Position numbers and translations under genes: made by a program
Part shown: in pieces, positions 52,268 to 61,277 of the stretch
Numbering within the stretch: position 1 is the first letter of the stretch
Layout of the letters: every line of letters begins with the position of its first letter
Notes under the pieces: generated by a model
What the model was told of the DNA's origin: nothing
Databases searched by the model: none
The model's input: only the letters and a program-made list of their open reading frames with translations
Assembly: GCA_024760545.1 (NCBI GenBank)
Contig: CP060501.1
Span: 2,806,036 to 2,870,035, forward strand
DNA length: 64,000 nt
Source: Nitrospira sp.
Lineage (GTDB): Bacteria; Nitrospirota; Nitrospiria; Nitrospirales; Nitrospiraceae
Direction: 5' to 3'

Positions 52268-54115
52268 ATGGTGCAAAATTTGACCCCGACTGGCAGCGGC
52301 GAATCGTCTGGAAGGTTCTACCGATCACTCACGAAACCCAGCTCCCGCTATCTCGTTCTCCAAGGCCTCGTCAGCATCATCTTGTCGTATGAGTTGCTCT
52401 TTGGTGCCGACTCCGTCATCAGTCGGGTCGTGAGCAACGGTCTGGTGACGGGGTTATGGCTGGGAATGGCCACGATGGCGATATTGCCCCAAGGAGTGTT
52501 GGGAGCGACCTGGTTCAGCGCCGGACTTGTAGCAGTCGATACAGTCCTCGTGACCGCCGTCATCTACCTTTCCGGAAATGCCCGATCCGACCTTTACATT
52601 GCTTATTTTGTTGTCATGCTGGTGGCGGCATCAGTCAGGCGGCTGAGCCATGTGCTGGGTCTTTCCCTACTCCTGAGTGTCGGATATGGAGTGGTACTGT
52701 ATGAAGGGATGCTGCACACAGGTGTCATGGCCACTGGACAGTTGCTGGGGATCCCGGTTCTTCTTGTGATGGCGGTGTTCTATGGAATTGCACTGGAAAG
52801 TACAGCCGTGGCGCAAGAGGAGAAGGCCTCGCTTCGAAAAGACGTTGAGGCCTTGAAGAAGACGGAAGGTGAGTTGGAGTCGGAAAAAGTGAAATTGGAA
52901 GAACGGCTGAAGGCCTTAAAAGAAGACCTCGCAACGGCGAATGCCGAACTCCGCAATGGGCAAGCGGTTCGGCAAGGACTCGAGCGACAACTTCATGAAG
53001 CACAGAAAATGGAAGCGGTCGGACGAGTCGCCGCGAGAATTGCGGGTGAGTTTGGGGCGTTGTTTTCAGTCATTGGAAAACAGACCGGGGTCATGTTGTC
53101 GCGCCTGCAGCCGAGCGATCCTCTCAGGTCCTCAGCCGATGAGGTTTTTAAGGTCGGGGAAAAGGCCGCCACGCTTACGGCACAGCTGATTGCCCTGAAC
53201 CTGGATAGCCAGCCCGTTCGAAAGACAGTGTCCGCCCATGCCGTGCTGGCGGATATGCATAGTATGATCACGAGTCTGTTACCTGATCATATTCAATTGA
53301 CCGTCGAATCGGACAAGCGAGTGGTCTACGCCGAGGTGGATCGTGAAGGATTAGAAACCGTACTGTTTCAGTTGATTGTGAATGCGCGGGATGCAATGTC
53401 GCAGGGAGGTCGTCTGTCGATCGAGGTGAAGGTGATCGAGAAGGTTTCTACATCGAGCCAACCGTTACCGGCCGGCGTCGTGTATCCGCAGGTGCTGATT
53501 CAGATCAGCGATACTGGAACCGGAATGAATCTGGATACTCAGACTCACATGTTCGAACCGTTTTTCTCAACGAAGGAGAATAACATCGGTCTCGGTCTCA
53601 CAGCAGTCTTTGGGATTGTCAAAAAGAACGGAGGTAGGCTGGAGGTGGAGAGTCGACCTGGGCAAGGGACGGTCGTCCGGGTCTTTCTCCCCGCCGCCGC
53701 GCCGTCTGCGACGCATGAGGAACTGATTCCGAAAACCATGCTAGCCAAAGGAAATGAAACGGTCCTGTTCGTCGAGGAGAATGAAATTGAACGTAAGCTG
53801 GCGCTGTCGGTTTTACAACGGTATGGCTACCGTGTCTTGGAAGCGGCCTCATCGGTCGAGGCGCTGATGCTCACGCAACGGTACAAAGGGATCGTTCATC
53901 TCACCGTAAGCCCATTAGTGATGCGGGAAATCGGCGGGCGTGAACTGGCTCGCCGGCTCTTGACCCAGCATCCGACGATGAAGGCGTTGTTTGTCTCCAG
54001 CTACGATGATGAAACGATTCTGCATCATCGCATCAACCAGCGATTTGTCTTGCAGCATCCCTATCGTCAGTCAGGGCTCGTGGAAAAGGTCAGGGACGTG
54101 TTGGACGCAGCTTGA
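52268..54115 (+). CDS. membrane hybrid sensor kinase-like protein lacking His and Asp phosphosites
   Basis: The ATG at 52268, with AAGGAGAT upstream, gives 615 residues. About six membrane helices (30-175) lead to a coiled coil (183-245) and a HisKA-like helix. There the expected His reads Gly260 (RIAGEFGAL). The ATPase domain looks intact, with N-box VNARDAM, DTGTGM and GLGLTAVFGIVKKNGG. The C-terminal receiver has Pro549 where Asp should be, and LQHPY in place of the Lys motif. It may bind ATP but should not phosphorylate in the usual way. Confidence 0.85.
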   Translation: MVQNLTPTGSGESSGRFYRSLTKPSSRYLVLQGLVSIILSYELLFGADSVISRVVSNGLVTGLWLGMATMAILPQGVLGATWFSAGLVAVDTVLVTAVIYLSGNARSDLYIAYFVVMLVAASVRRLSHVLGLSLLLSVGYGVVLYEGMLHTGVMATGQLLGIPVLLVMAVFYGIALESTAVAQEEKASLRKDVEALKKTEGELESEKVKLEERLKALKEDLATANAELRNGQAVRQGLERQLHEAQKMEAVGRVAARIAGEFGALFSVIGKQTGVMLSRLQPSDPLRSSADEVFKVGEKAATLTAQLIALNLDSQPVRKTVSAHAVLADMHSMITSLLPDHIQLTVESDKRVVYAEVDREGLETVLFQLIVNARDAMSQGGRLSIEVKVIEKVSTSSQPLPAGVVYPQVLIQISDTGTGMNLDTQTHMFEPFFSTKENNIGLGLTAVFGIVKKNGGRLEVESRPGQGTVVRVFLPAAAPSATHEELIPKTMLAKGNETVLFVEENEIERKLALSVLQRYGYRVLEAASSVEALMLTQRYKGIVHLTVSPLVMREIGGRELARRLLTQHPTMKALFVSSYDDETILHHRINQRFVLQHPYRQSGLVEKVRDVLDAA

Positions 54116-54142
54116 AAGTGTTCGTCGCTGCTGAAGCTCTCA

Positions 54143-54847
54143 TTATCCGCGCCACATTGATCGACCCGGTGAGAAAAAGCGCACGTCTCTCCGCTTGAAA
54201 AGGCCGATGAGGGCCATGCCCGCGATAAAGCCGCCGATGTGGGCAAAGAAGGCGACTCCGCCTCCACTGGCGCCGACGCTCATTCCTCCAATGATCAGTT
54301 GAGTAAGGAACCACATGCCGAGGACGATGCCCGCGGCCACGCGGGTCATCCCAATTCCCGGCAATAAGACCAGCACGTGAGCACGTGGAAATAACAAGAG
54401 ATAGGCGCCGAGCACCGCGGAAATCGCTCCACTGGCTCCGACCATCGGAATTTGGGAGGAAGGATCGGTGAGCGCATGGCTCAGAGCGGCAAGGATTCCG
54501 GATAGGATGTAAAAGACCACAAATTTCGCGTGGCCCATCACGTCTTCGATGTTATTGCCGAAAATCCAAAGGTAAAGCATGTTTCCCAGCAAATGCATCC
54601 AGCCTCCGTGAAGAAACATGCTGGTCACCAGAGTTAGGGTTGCCGGAAAACCGACTCTGGCTTCCTCCGGGAGTGAGGCGTGGCCGAAGATGATGGAAGG
54701 GATGGCGCCGTATTGAAATGCAAACAGTTCGGCCGGTTCTTGGGGAAGATTCACTTGGTAGAGAAACACGGCGACACAGATACCGATGAAGGTCATCGTG
54801 ACAATGGGAGTAATTTGGGTCGGATTATCGTCGTGAAGCGGAATCAC
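54143..54847 (-). CDS. rhomboid-family intramembrane serine protease
   Basis: A 234-residue protein with six membrane segments from a GTG start. The catalytic Ser is in GASGAISAVLGA, the catalytic His in FFAHIGGFIAG, and HGGWMHLLGNM matches the family's His/Asn region. It cleaves membrane-spanning substrates within the bilayer. No substrate is suggested by neighbours. It lies 12 bases after the DHH gene on the same strand. Confidence 0.92.
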   Translation of the reverse strand: MIPLHDDNPTQITPIVTMTFIGICVAVFLYQVNLPQEPAELFAFQYGAIPSIIFGHASLPEEARVGFPATLTLVTSMFLHGGWMHLLGNMLYLWIFGNNIEDVMGHAKFVVFYILSGILAALSHALTDPSSQIPMVGASGAISAVLGAYLLLFPRAHVLVLLPGIGMTRVAAGIVLGMWFLTQLIIGGMSVGASGGGVAFFAHIGGFIAGMALIGLFKRRDVRFFSPGRSMWRG

Positions 54848-54859
54848 GGTGATCCGTGG

Positions 54860-55753
54860 TTATGGAGTTCGGCGGTGATCAGTGATGAGACGAGGCAATT
54901 CGAGATCGGCCGGAGGCCTTCCGTCGCTTTGTAGTGGAACGGAGAATCCGGCTGCATGGGTATGACCGCCGCCTCCGAATGATGCGGCGATGGTACCGAC
55001 ATCTGTGCCTTCGGCTCTGGAACGCATGCTGAAATAGCGACGACCGTCGCGATCATGCCAGATCAAGCAAAAGGGATGGTGTGGTGAGAGCCGTTCGCCG
55101 ATCTGGCTCGTGAGGATGGCGCTTTGCACAGAGGGAACGACGACACCTTGGAATTCCACCATAGCCGCCTGTGCGGCAAGCTTGCCGACCAGCTCATATT
55201 CATAGCGCAAGATGGCTCGACCCTCCTGCTCAAGCGTTGACTGGGAAAATCGGTCCCACACGGTGAAGTCGAACGGATAGGAAGCCAACGCCGCGTTGAT
55301 TTCGCGACTCCCCGGCAAGGCCCACGCCCATAGATCTTTGTCTTGAATATACTGAAGCAGCCATGGAGCGGTCGTGCCATGAGCCCATTCCCAACTCAGA
55401 ACGGCACCGGACTTCGTTTGATCGAAATACGCATGCGGAAAGCCATCCAAGATCCTCTCCGCGGTGATATGGTGGTCTAAAATCAACAGTTCTTTCGTTT
55501 CGGAGGCCATAGCCTCAAGAATCGATCGAGCATAGCTGAAGTCAACAATCACGACCCGGCGATCCTTCAGATCGGGTGGGGGAGGGTGGCCGTGTTTTAC
55601 GGGCAAAAAGCTGGCACTTGGAAATTTTTTCCAGAGAGCCCAAGCCGCACCGAAACCGTCAGAGCAATCGGCATGATATAGGACAATGTCCGGAGAGTCA
55701 TGGAATGGAGGGGCGGAAGATACGTTACTCATAGAGGTGGGAGAGAATAGCAT
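54860..55753 (-). CDS. DHH-family phosphoesterase
   Basis: Up to 297 residues; the start may be ATG 55753 or ATG 55732, with no ribosome site to decide. It has HADCSDGFGAAWAL, VIVDFSY, the DHH motif in ILDHHITAERIL, and GGGGHTHAAGF for the DHHA1 domain. The family includes nanoRNases and cyclic dinucleotide phosphodiesterases, which act on short phosphodiesters with manganese. The divergent N-terminus suggests a distinct subgroup. Confidence 0.85.
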   Translation of the reverse strand: MLFSPTSMSNVSSAPPFHDSPDIVLYHADCSDGFGAAWALWKKFPSASFLPVKHGHPPPPDLKDRRVVIVDFSYARSILEAMASETKELLILDHHITAERILDGFPHAYFDQTKSGAVLSWEWAHGTTAPWLLQYIQDKDLWAWALPGSREINAALASYPFDFTVWDRFSQSTLEQEGRAILRYEYELVGKLAAQAAMVEFQGVVVPSVQSAILTSQIGERLSPHHPFCLIWHDRDGRRYFSMRSRAEGTDVGTIAASFGGGGHTHAAGFSVPLQSDGRPPADLELPRLITDHRRTP

Positions 55754-55808
55754 GCCCAGGCCAGGACTAAAAGGCGTGTTTCAGGTCCGACTCCAGGAAC
55801 AGACAGGA

Positions 55809-56864
55809 TCACAGCTCGTTCAGATGATTGATCAGCTGCCGAAGTCGGCCGGCGCTACGTCGGTTAAAATTGAACACGAGTCGTTGAAAGTCGCGCAGGG
55901 CTGGTTCATCGAGCTCTTCCTCAAGAGAGCCTCGCAGTTCAAATGTGCCGTCGGATAGGAGATCGGTGAATTGGCTCCGGATCTGTTCGAGTTGCTCAAG
56001 AGAGATGGTTTGCCTCAGGCGGATCACAAGCTGTCGTCCCACAAAGCGCAAAGAGTGGTAGCGCCGATAGAACCGGAGAATGTGACTGACAGCCGCTTCC
56101 GCTGAAGTCACGATTGTAAAAAGATTCATGTCTTCTTCATTGATCAGGTTCCGCTTCAACAGTTGCTTCGTCACAAATGCCGCCCAATCATCCCAATAAT
56201 CGCAGCCGGGAGCCTGAAGACAGACGATCGGCTGAGGATCGCTCTTGCCGGTTTGGGCCAGCGTGAGGATTTCAAAGCCCTCATCATGCGTGCCGAATCC
56301 CCCAGGGAAAAGGGCGATGGCGTTTGCTTCCTTTTGAAACATCAACTTGCGGGTAAAAAAGTATTTGAACGTGATCAACTTCGGATCATCGGCGATGGTG
56401 GAATTGGGACCCTGCTCAAACGGCAACATGATGTTGACGCCAAAGCTGTTTTCACGCCCGGCACCTTCCTGAGCGGCGCGCATGATTCCATCCGCCCCTC
56501 CAGTGATGACCATGAAGCCCTCTCGAACAATGGCCTGGGCAAACTGGTGCGCGAGTTGGTAATTGGGATCGTCGGCGTGGGTCCGTGCCGAGCCGAAAAT
56601 GCTGACTTTCTGCCGATTCCGATAGTTGTGGAAGACGCCAAATGCATGACGCAATTCCTTGACCGCGCGGTTCACGATTTTCACATCCAGGAGATCTAAG
56701 TGTGCATCATGGAGTTTCAACAGACCGGTCAAGAGCTCTCTCATAAGGGCAGCATGCAAATCGTCATCCGGCCGGTCCAGAAGGGCGCTGATTTGATGAA
56801 GGATCTCGTCTCGCGATAACACGGGACGAGGTCGAACCTGCGAAGACTTACCGGTTGTATTCAT
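55809..56864 (-). CDS. LOG-family Rossmann-fold protein (TIGR00730-like)
   Basis: The ATG at 56864 is favoured by AAAGGATGG; ATG 56870 is also in frame. It encodes 351 residues. The central domain has ITGGADGIMRAAQEGA, FTRKLMF and the hallmark PGGFGTHDEGFE, as in LOG phosphoribohydrolases. About 75 N-terminal and 90 C-terminal residues extend the usual core. LOG proteins cleave nucleoside monophosphates, as in cytokinin activation. Many bacterial members are of unknown function. Confidence 0.88.
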   Translation of the reverse strand: MNTTGKSSQVRPRPVLSRDEILHQISALLDRPDDDLHAALMRELLTGLLKLHDAHLDLLDVKIVNRAVKELRHAFGVFHNYRNRQKVSIFGSARTHADDPNYQLAHQFAQAIVREGFMVITGGADGIMRAAQEGAGRENSFGVNIMLPFEQGPNSTIADDPKLITFKYFFTRKLMFQKEANAIALFPGGFGTHDEGFEILTLAQTGKSDPQPIVCLQAPGCDYWDDWAAFVTKQLLKRNLINEEDMNLFTIVTSAEAAVSHILRFYRRYHSLRFVGRQLVIRLRQTISLEQLEQIRSQFTDLLSDGTFELRGSLEEELDEPALRDFQRLVFNFNRRSAGRLRQLINHLNEL

Positions 56865-56945
56865 AACCATCCTTTATTGTGAGTGACACCGAAAATTCTA
56901 CCAATGGATCAGGCGTTGGTCAAAGATTGATAAGATATTGAGTCG

Positions 56946-57722
56946 TTAGGACAGGTTGGGCGATTGAGGCAGGTTCGTCAGCACCCAGGCTTTGATCCTG
57001 GACTGATCGGCGGGAGAGAGATCAATAAATTGGATCTCCACGCCCGGACGTGTGTCCAGGATGGAACGGGTTGTGCTGGGCGGGTGTTCGAGGGTTGTGT
57101 TATTCAGCACAGTCCCTCGGATTGTCAGGGGACTCATCGCCTCAGAGAGGCAAAAGCTCAAGATGACTTTGGTGCCAGGCAACAGTAATGCGGGAGACTC
57201 CACGGAAGCTCCGGCATGACTGAGTTGTGTGATGGCGACTTGATGCTCAGCTCCCACCCGCTCTCCATCCATGATGCTAATCGTCGCCGAAATGTGTGTC
57301 ACGCATCGTTTGGGTAAAAGGACCAGGTCACGCGCAGTGAGGACGCCGACCGGCTGATCTTGTTTGGTGACGATGAGGATCGGTGTGCCTGTCGACATCA
57401 TGAGCGTCGAGGCTTCCTCCATCGCCCGATCATACTCGATGAATTGAACTGGGCGTGTCATGATCGTCCGTACTTCGATGTCATCAGGTTCAAGGCCCTG
57501 CGCAACGACTTTCTTCACGATATCGGTCGGCGTCATAAGTCCGAAACGAGACTCCGTATCCTTGACGAGGAGACAGGGCATCCGTTCACGTTCCAGCAAC
57601 GATGCCGCTTCAGTGACGGATACGTCCCCTGGAATCTGAACCACGCCAGGTGTCATCATATGTGAAACCAGAGTAACCTCGTAATGCGACGCCTTGGGCT
57701 GTTGATCGTCTTTGTCTGCCAT
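56946..57722 (-). CDS. CBS-pair protein with degenerate PilZ-like domain
   Basis: A 258-residue protein. Two CBS motifs occupy residues 18-135 (HMMTPGVVQIPGDVSVTEAA in part, then IMTRPVQFIEYDRAMEEA). A C-terminal PilZ-like barrel has SHAGASVESPALL and PGVEIQFIDL but lacks the RxxxR motif, so c-di-GMP binding is doubtful. CBS pairs sense adenine nucleotides. It probably integrates an energy signal, with the partner unknown. Confidence 0.8.
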   Translation of the reverse strand: MADKDDQQPKASHYEVTLVSHMMTPGVVQIPGDVSVTEAASLLERERMPCLLVKDTESRFGLMTPTDIVKKVVAQGLEPDDIEVRTIMTRPVQFIEYDRAMEEASTLMMSTGTPILIVTKQDQPVGVLTARDLVLLPKRCVTHISATISIMDGERVGAEHQVAITQLSHAGASVESPALLLPGTKVILSFCLSEAMSPLTIRGTVLNNTTLEHPPSTTRSILDTRPGVEIQFIDLSPADQSRIKAWVLTNLPQSPNLS

Positions 57723-57890
57723 GTCTCAGCCAAGCCCTTTTTTCTCACGAATCTGCCCTCCTGGCGGCTGGAACGTATGCCAAGTATAGCAGAAGGTTTC
57801 TCGGCCCCATGATAGGTTGAAAGCCTTGTCATGCAATGGTTTTACGGCATACACTAGGTGCAGATTTTGACTGCAGCCGAAAGAAAAAAC

Positions 57891-59384
57891 ATGGCTCTCA
57901 CAGAGTTCTGCCATAGAGAATTCCTTCGTCGGCTCGGGGCAATTCCGGTGCATGGGCTAGGGCTTTCCGTTGATATCCATTCCCCCGACCTCACTAGCTT
58001 GCGGCGAAGACTGCAAGAACGTCAAGTGTCACCTGTTTATCTTGAAGTATTCCGCACCACCACGAAGGCCTTGGTCTCTGCCAAGAAGGAGATCGGCAAC
58101 GGCTTGCTGGCCTACCATGGCGAAGGGTTGTGGGTCACTCATCCTGGGGTGACGGAGTCTCAGGCCTTTAGACAAGCCGTCAGCGAAGCGGTTGACCACC
58201 TTCAAGTATTGCAGAGTGCGTGGCTCAATCACGAATGTGCAACCAAATTCCTTGCCGGCTATTACTACGGCACCTATGTTCCCCCCCTCTACACTCAAAC
58301 AAGCGCCGAAGTGGTCGCTGATAATACACGACTGACACAAAGTCTTCTCGATCAACAATGCTGTCTGCCGAATGGCGGCACACCATTGATGTTGCTGGAA
58401 ATGCCGCCCCTCACATACTTTGTCGCCGGGACCCTATCTATCCCGGAGTTTTTTCGGGTCGTCACCGATCAATCACCATGTGGCCTGGTCTTGGATGTCG
58501 GCCATCTCTGGACGGTGTTTCGCTATTCCGGAGCGTATCGAGCGATGTCGCTCACAGAATTTGTCGACACCTTTCTCAGCGAGTTCCCCTTGCACCGTGT
58601 TGTGGAGATTCACGTCGCGGGTTTGGCCGTTCACGAATCAAGCGGAACTCTCGCCTCACGACCGTCAGGGTTGGCAAGCGAGGGGACCCTGCCTGCATGG
58701 ATCGATGCGCATGCGGCGCCCATTCCATGTGTCTTATTCGAGATGCTCGATCAGATTCTGGCGCATCCACGGCTCACCAGCCTGAAGGGGCTTGCCTTGG
58801 AGGTGGACACGAAACCGGTAGAATTGATCGTCGATGAATTTGCCGAATTTTCCCGACGTTATGCGCATTTCTTCGAACGGAGGAGCATGATCGAAGAGGG
58901 CGCGCTTGAGCGCGACGAATTCTCATTTAAGAACCAGGCAAGGACGGCAACCACTACTCGGTCTCTCGAAGAAGGCTATGATCATTACGCGAATGTGCTG
59001 GCAAGGAAGGCTGAACCGTCCGGAGCGGAGTGGGGCCAAGACTTAACCCGCCTCCAAGATTTGGACCTCTATCGGTCCGCGTATCTTCCCCATGAGATCC
59101 TCCATTGGGGAGGTGATCTGGAAGACATGTTCGTGGAGTCCTGTCGTCGGCTCAGAGAACGAGGGGTGTCATTCGACGGATTTGTGACATTCTGGTTCCG
59201 CGAGCCACGGCCGCTCTGCGAGACCTATGATTTTTTTCTGTTGAAAGTGGAGCGGTTTGTGGAGTTTGTTCAGGAGATGGCGCCTGAGTTGCTGAGCATT
59301 GTCGAAAAAGAAGCCGAGGAGCTTCGGCAAGCCTACCGGTTTGCCAACGAGCCCGATCTTTCAGTGCACACGAGCTGCACATGA
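57891..59384 (+). CDS. DUF692/MNIO-family protein with C-terminal extension
   Basis: About 497 residues from ATG 57891 (a GTG 33 bases earlier is possible). The N-terminal 320 residues align with DUF692 multinuclear iron oxidases: HGLGLSVDIH, LEVF, YHGEG (His76), NHE (His114, Glu115), LLEMPP (Glu170), LDVGH (Asp202, His205), EIHVAG (His241), IDAH (Asp272, His274) and LEVD (Glu304). The remaining 170 or so residues form an unknown, largely helical domain. Relatives modify cysteines of ribosomal peptides. No precursor peptide is evident nearby. The stop overlaps the dus start. Confidence 0.78.
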   Translation: MALTEFCHREFLRRLGAIPVHGLGLSVDIHSPDLTSLRRRLQERQVSPVYLEVFRTTTKALVSAKKEIGNGLLAYHGEGLWVTHPGVTESQAFRQAVSEAVDHLQVLQSAWLNHECATKFLAGYYYGTYVPPLYTQTSAEVVADNTRLTQSLLDQQCCLPNGGTPLMLLEMPPLTYFVAGTLSIPEFFRVVTDQSPCGLVLDVGHLWTVFRYSGAYRAMSLTEFVDTFLSEFPLHRVVEIHVAGLAVHESSGTLASRPSGLASEGTLPAWIDAHAAPIPCVLFEMLDQILAHPRLTSLKGLALEVDTKPVELIVDEFAEFSRRYAHFFERRSMIEEGALERDEFSFKNQARTATTTRSLEEGYDHYANVLARKAEPSGAEWGQDLTRLQDLDLYRSAYLPHEILHWGGDLEDMFVESCRRLRERGVSFDGFVTFWFREPRPLCETYDFFLLKVERFVEFVQEMAPELLSIVEKEAEELRQAYRFANEPDLSVHTSCT

Positions 59385-60559
59385 GCTTTTGGCTGAATCT
59401 CCCACGTCCGATCATCGGACTGTCGCCGATGGATGGAGTGACCGATGCCTGCTTCCGTTCCGTGGTCGCGCGTCAGAGCAGGCCGGATGTCATCTTTACC
59501 GAATTCACGCACGTGCATGACGTCTGCCGCGGGCCGGAGATCCATCTGGAGACGCTGCTGTATAGCGAGATCGAGCGACCGGTCATCGCGCAGCTATACG
59601 GCAAGGATCCGGACCTCTTTTATATGGCCGCGCACGCGGTGTGTGAATTGGGCTTCGACGGGCTGGATATCAACATGGGATGTCCCTCGAAGAGTGTGGC
59701 ATCTTCCGGTTCAGGCGCGGGGCTCATCCGCACTCCCGAACTGGCTCGCGCCATCATTCAGGCGGCCAAACATGGCATCGACGACTGGGCACGTGGGCAA
59801 ACGCTCGAACAAGCAGGTTTCAAGTCGGCCCGCGTCGACGCATTTGAACGTCTGAATCGACAACGCAACAGTGGAGCATTGGTCCAACGACGGCGACTGC
59901 CGCTTTCCGTCAAGACCAGACTTGGATACGATTCAGTCACGGTCGAAACATGGCTCGAACAGCTTTTGATGGAACAGCCGGTAGTGATCTCGCTTCACGG
60001 ACGAACCCTCACACAGATGTACCGAGGGGCAGCGGATTGGTCGGCCATTGCACGGGCAGCCGCCTTGGCGAAGGCAACCGGAACGTTGCTGTTGGGGAAC
60101 GGCGATGTGCAAAGCCCCGAAGACGCGGTGTCACGGGTCCGCGAGACAGGTGTCGATGGAGTGCTGGTTGGGCGCGCCGTGCTGGGTGCGCCATGGTTCT
60201 TTCGCTCCAAGGAACAGGTCCGGCAGCGGATTTGTGAATCGAACGGTGCCCCGGGCGCCTCAGAACCCGGGCCGGCAGTCTCACAGGAGGAACGTTTCGC
60301 CATTCTGGTGGATCATGCCCATCAGTTCCAAGCGCTCTATGGCCGACAACAATTCTATCGTATGCGCAAACATTTGGGCTGGTATTGCAAAGGCTTTGCG
60401 TATGCGGCCGCCCTTCGCGCACGAATGGTGCGGGTGTCTTCCGCCGAAGAATTGGACGAGGTTCTCGTGGACTTTCAGGACCGGGCCCAGGCCGGAATCG
60501 GAGCTCCGCAAGCTGAATCTCTCGACGAGTTGAGTCTTCCAGCGTCACGATGCAGCTAG
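59381..60559 (+). CDS. tRNA-dihydrouridine synthase
   Basis: A 392-residue flavoenzyme. FMN-binding and catalytic motifs are LSPMDGVTDACFR, DINMGCPSKSV with the catalytic Cys, VKTRLGYD, SLHGRTLTQMYRG and LLGNGDVQSPEDA. An insertion near residues 128-160 (DWARGQTLEQAGFKS onward) lies just before the VKTR motif and is unusual. It reduces uridines in the tRNA D-loop. It overlaps the DUF692 gene by 4 bases and maf by 10, so the three are one operon. Confidence 0.92.
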   Translation: MSFWLNLPRPIIGLSPMDGVTDACFRSVVARQSRPDVIFTEFTHVHDVCRGPEIHLETLLYSEIERPVIAQLYGKDPDLFYMAAHAVCELGFDGLDINMGCPSKSVASSGSGAGLIRTPELARAIIQAAKHGIDDWARGQTLEQAGFKSARVDAFERLNRQRNSGALVQRRRLPLSVKTRLGYDSVTVETWLEQLLMEQPVVISLHGRTLTQMYRGAADWSAIARAAALAKATGTLLLGNGDVQSPEDAVSRVRETGVDGVLVGRAVLGAPWFFRSKEQVRQRICESNGAPGASEPGPAVSQEERFAILVDHAHQFQALYGRQQFYRMRKHLGWYCKGFAYAAALRARMVRVSSAEELDEVLVDFQDRAQAGIGAPQAESLDELSLPASRCS

Positions 60560-61182
60560 TCCTGGCATCGAATTCCCCGCGCCGCCAAGAACTCCTCGCA
60601 TTGCTGGGTCTTTCCTTTGAGGTCTGCCCGTCGAGCTTCCACGAGCGACCCATTGCCGGGTGGTCGCCCATTCAACAGGTCAGACATTTCGCTCTTGAAA
60701 AAGCACGATCCGTGGCTCGTGGGCAGCCACAGGTTCTTGTGCTCGGCGGTGATACCGTGATCGATCTCGATGGGGAACTCTTGGGGAAACCCGTCGATCT
60801 TCAGGACGCACGCGCGATGCTTGGACGTCTGGCCGGCCGTTCACATCGGGTTCATACTGCCGTCGCGGTATGCCACTGTGAACGAGGCATCGAATCGATG
60901 GATGTCGTTACGGCGACAGTGGAAATGAAAGCGGACGTCGAGTATGTTTATGAACGATATCTCGCAACGGAGGAATCGTTGGGCAAAGCGGGAGCCTATG
61001 CGATTCAAGGACTCGGCGGGGACCTCGTGGAGCGGGTCGACGGCGATTATACGACGGTGGTGGGCTTGCCCTTGAAACTCGTCACCCGGCTTCTTCGGTC
61101 GATCGGCTATCCTGTTCCTGTGTGCGTCGATGTTCTGTATGAACGTAAGCCGTATGCGAACTGGAGCCGGTTCGTCGGCTAA
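60550..61182 (+). CDS. maf: Maf-family nucleoside triphosphate pyrophosphatase
   Basis: A 210-residue protein with the Maf signature ASNSPRRQELL at the N-terminus, GGDTVIDLDGE with the catalytic Asp, and GKPVDLQDA. It hydrolyses dTTP/UTP or modified nucleotides to monophosphates, preventing misincorporation. It overlaps dus by 10 bases in another frame. The YhdE versus YceF subtype is not resolved. Confidence 0.93.
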   Translation: MQLVLASNSPRRQELLALLGLSFEVCPSSFHERPIAGWSPIQQVRHFALEKARSVARGQPQVLVLGGDTVIDLDGELLGKPVDLQDARAMLGRLAGRSHRVHTAVAVCHCERGIESMDVVTATVEMKADVEYVYERYLATEESLGKAGAYAIQGLGGDLVERVDGDYTTVVGLPLKLVTRLLRSIGYPVPVCVDVLYERKPYANWSRFVG

Positions 61183-61277
61183 TTGCAAAGAGGGGGGCCG
61201 TTCCCCTACAATGCCCGCCATTCATCTCTTGCCGCGCGCATCGGTACGCCGTCGCGTCTGAACAACAAAGGGAAGGC

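Noticed and set aside
55686-55958. 90-codon plus-strand gene
   Set aside because: It overlaps the 5' end of the DHH gene and the 3' end of the LOG gene on the other strand and has no ribosome site.
57726-57953. 75-codon minus-strand Cys-containing frame as an MNIO precursor peptide
   Set aside because: It overlaps the start of the DUF692 gene antisense, lacks a ribosome site, and its cysteines are not patterned as in known precursors.
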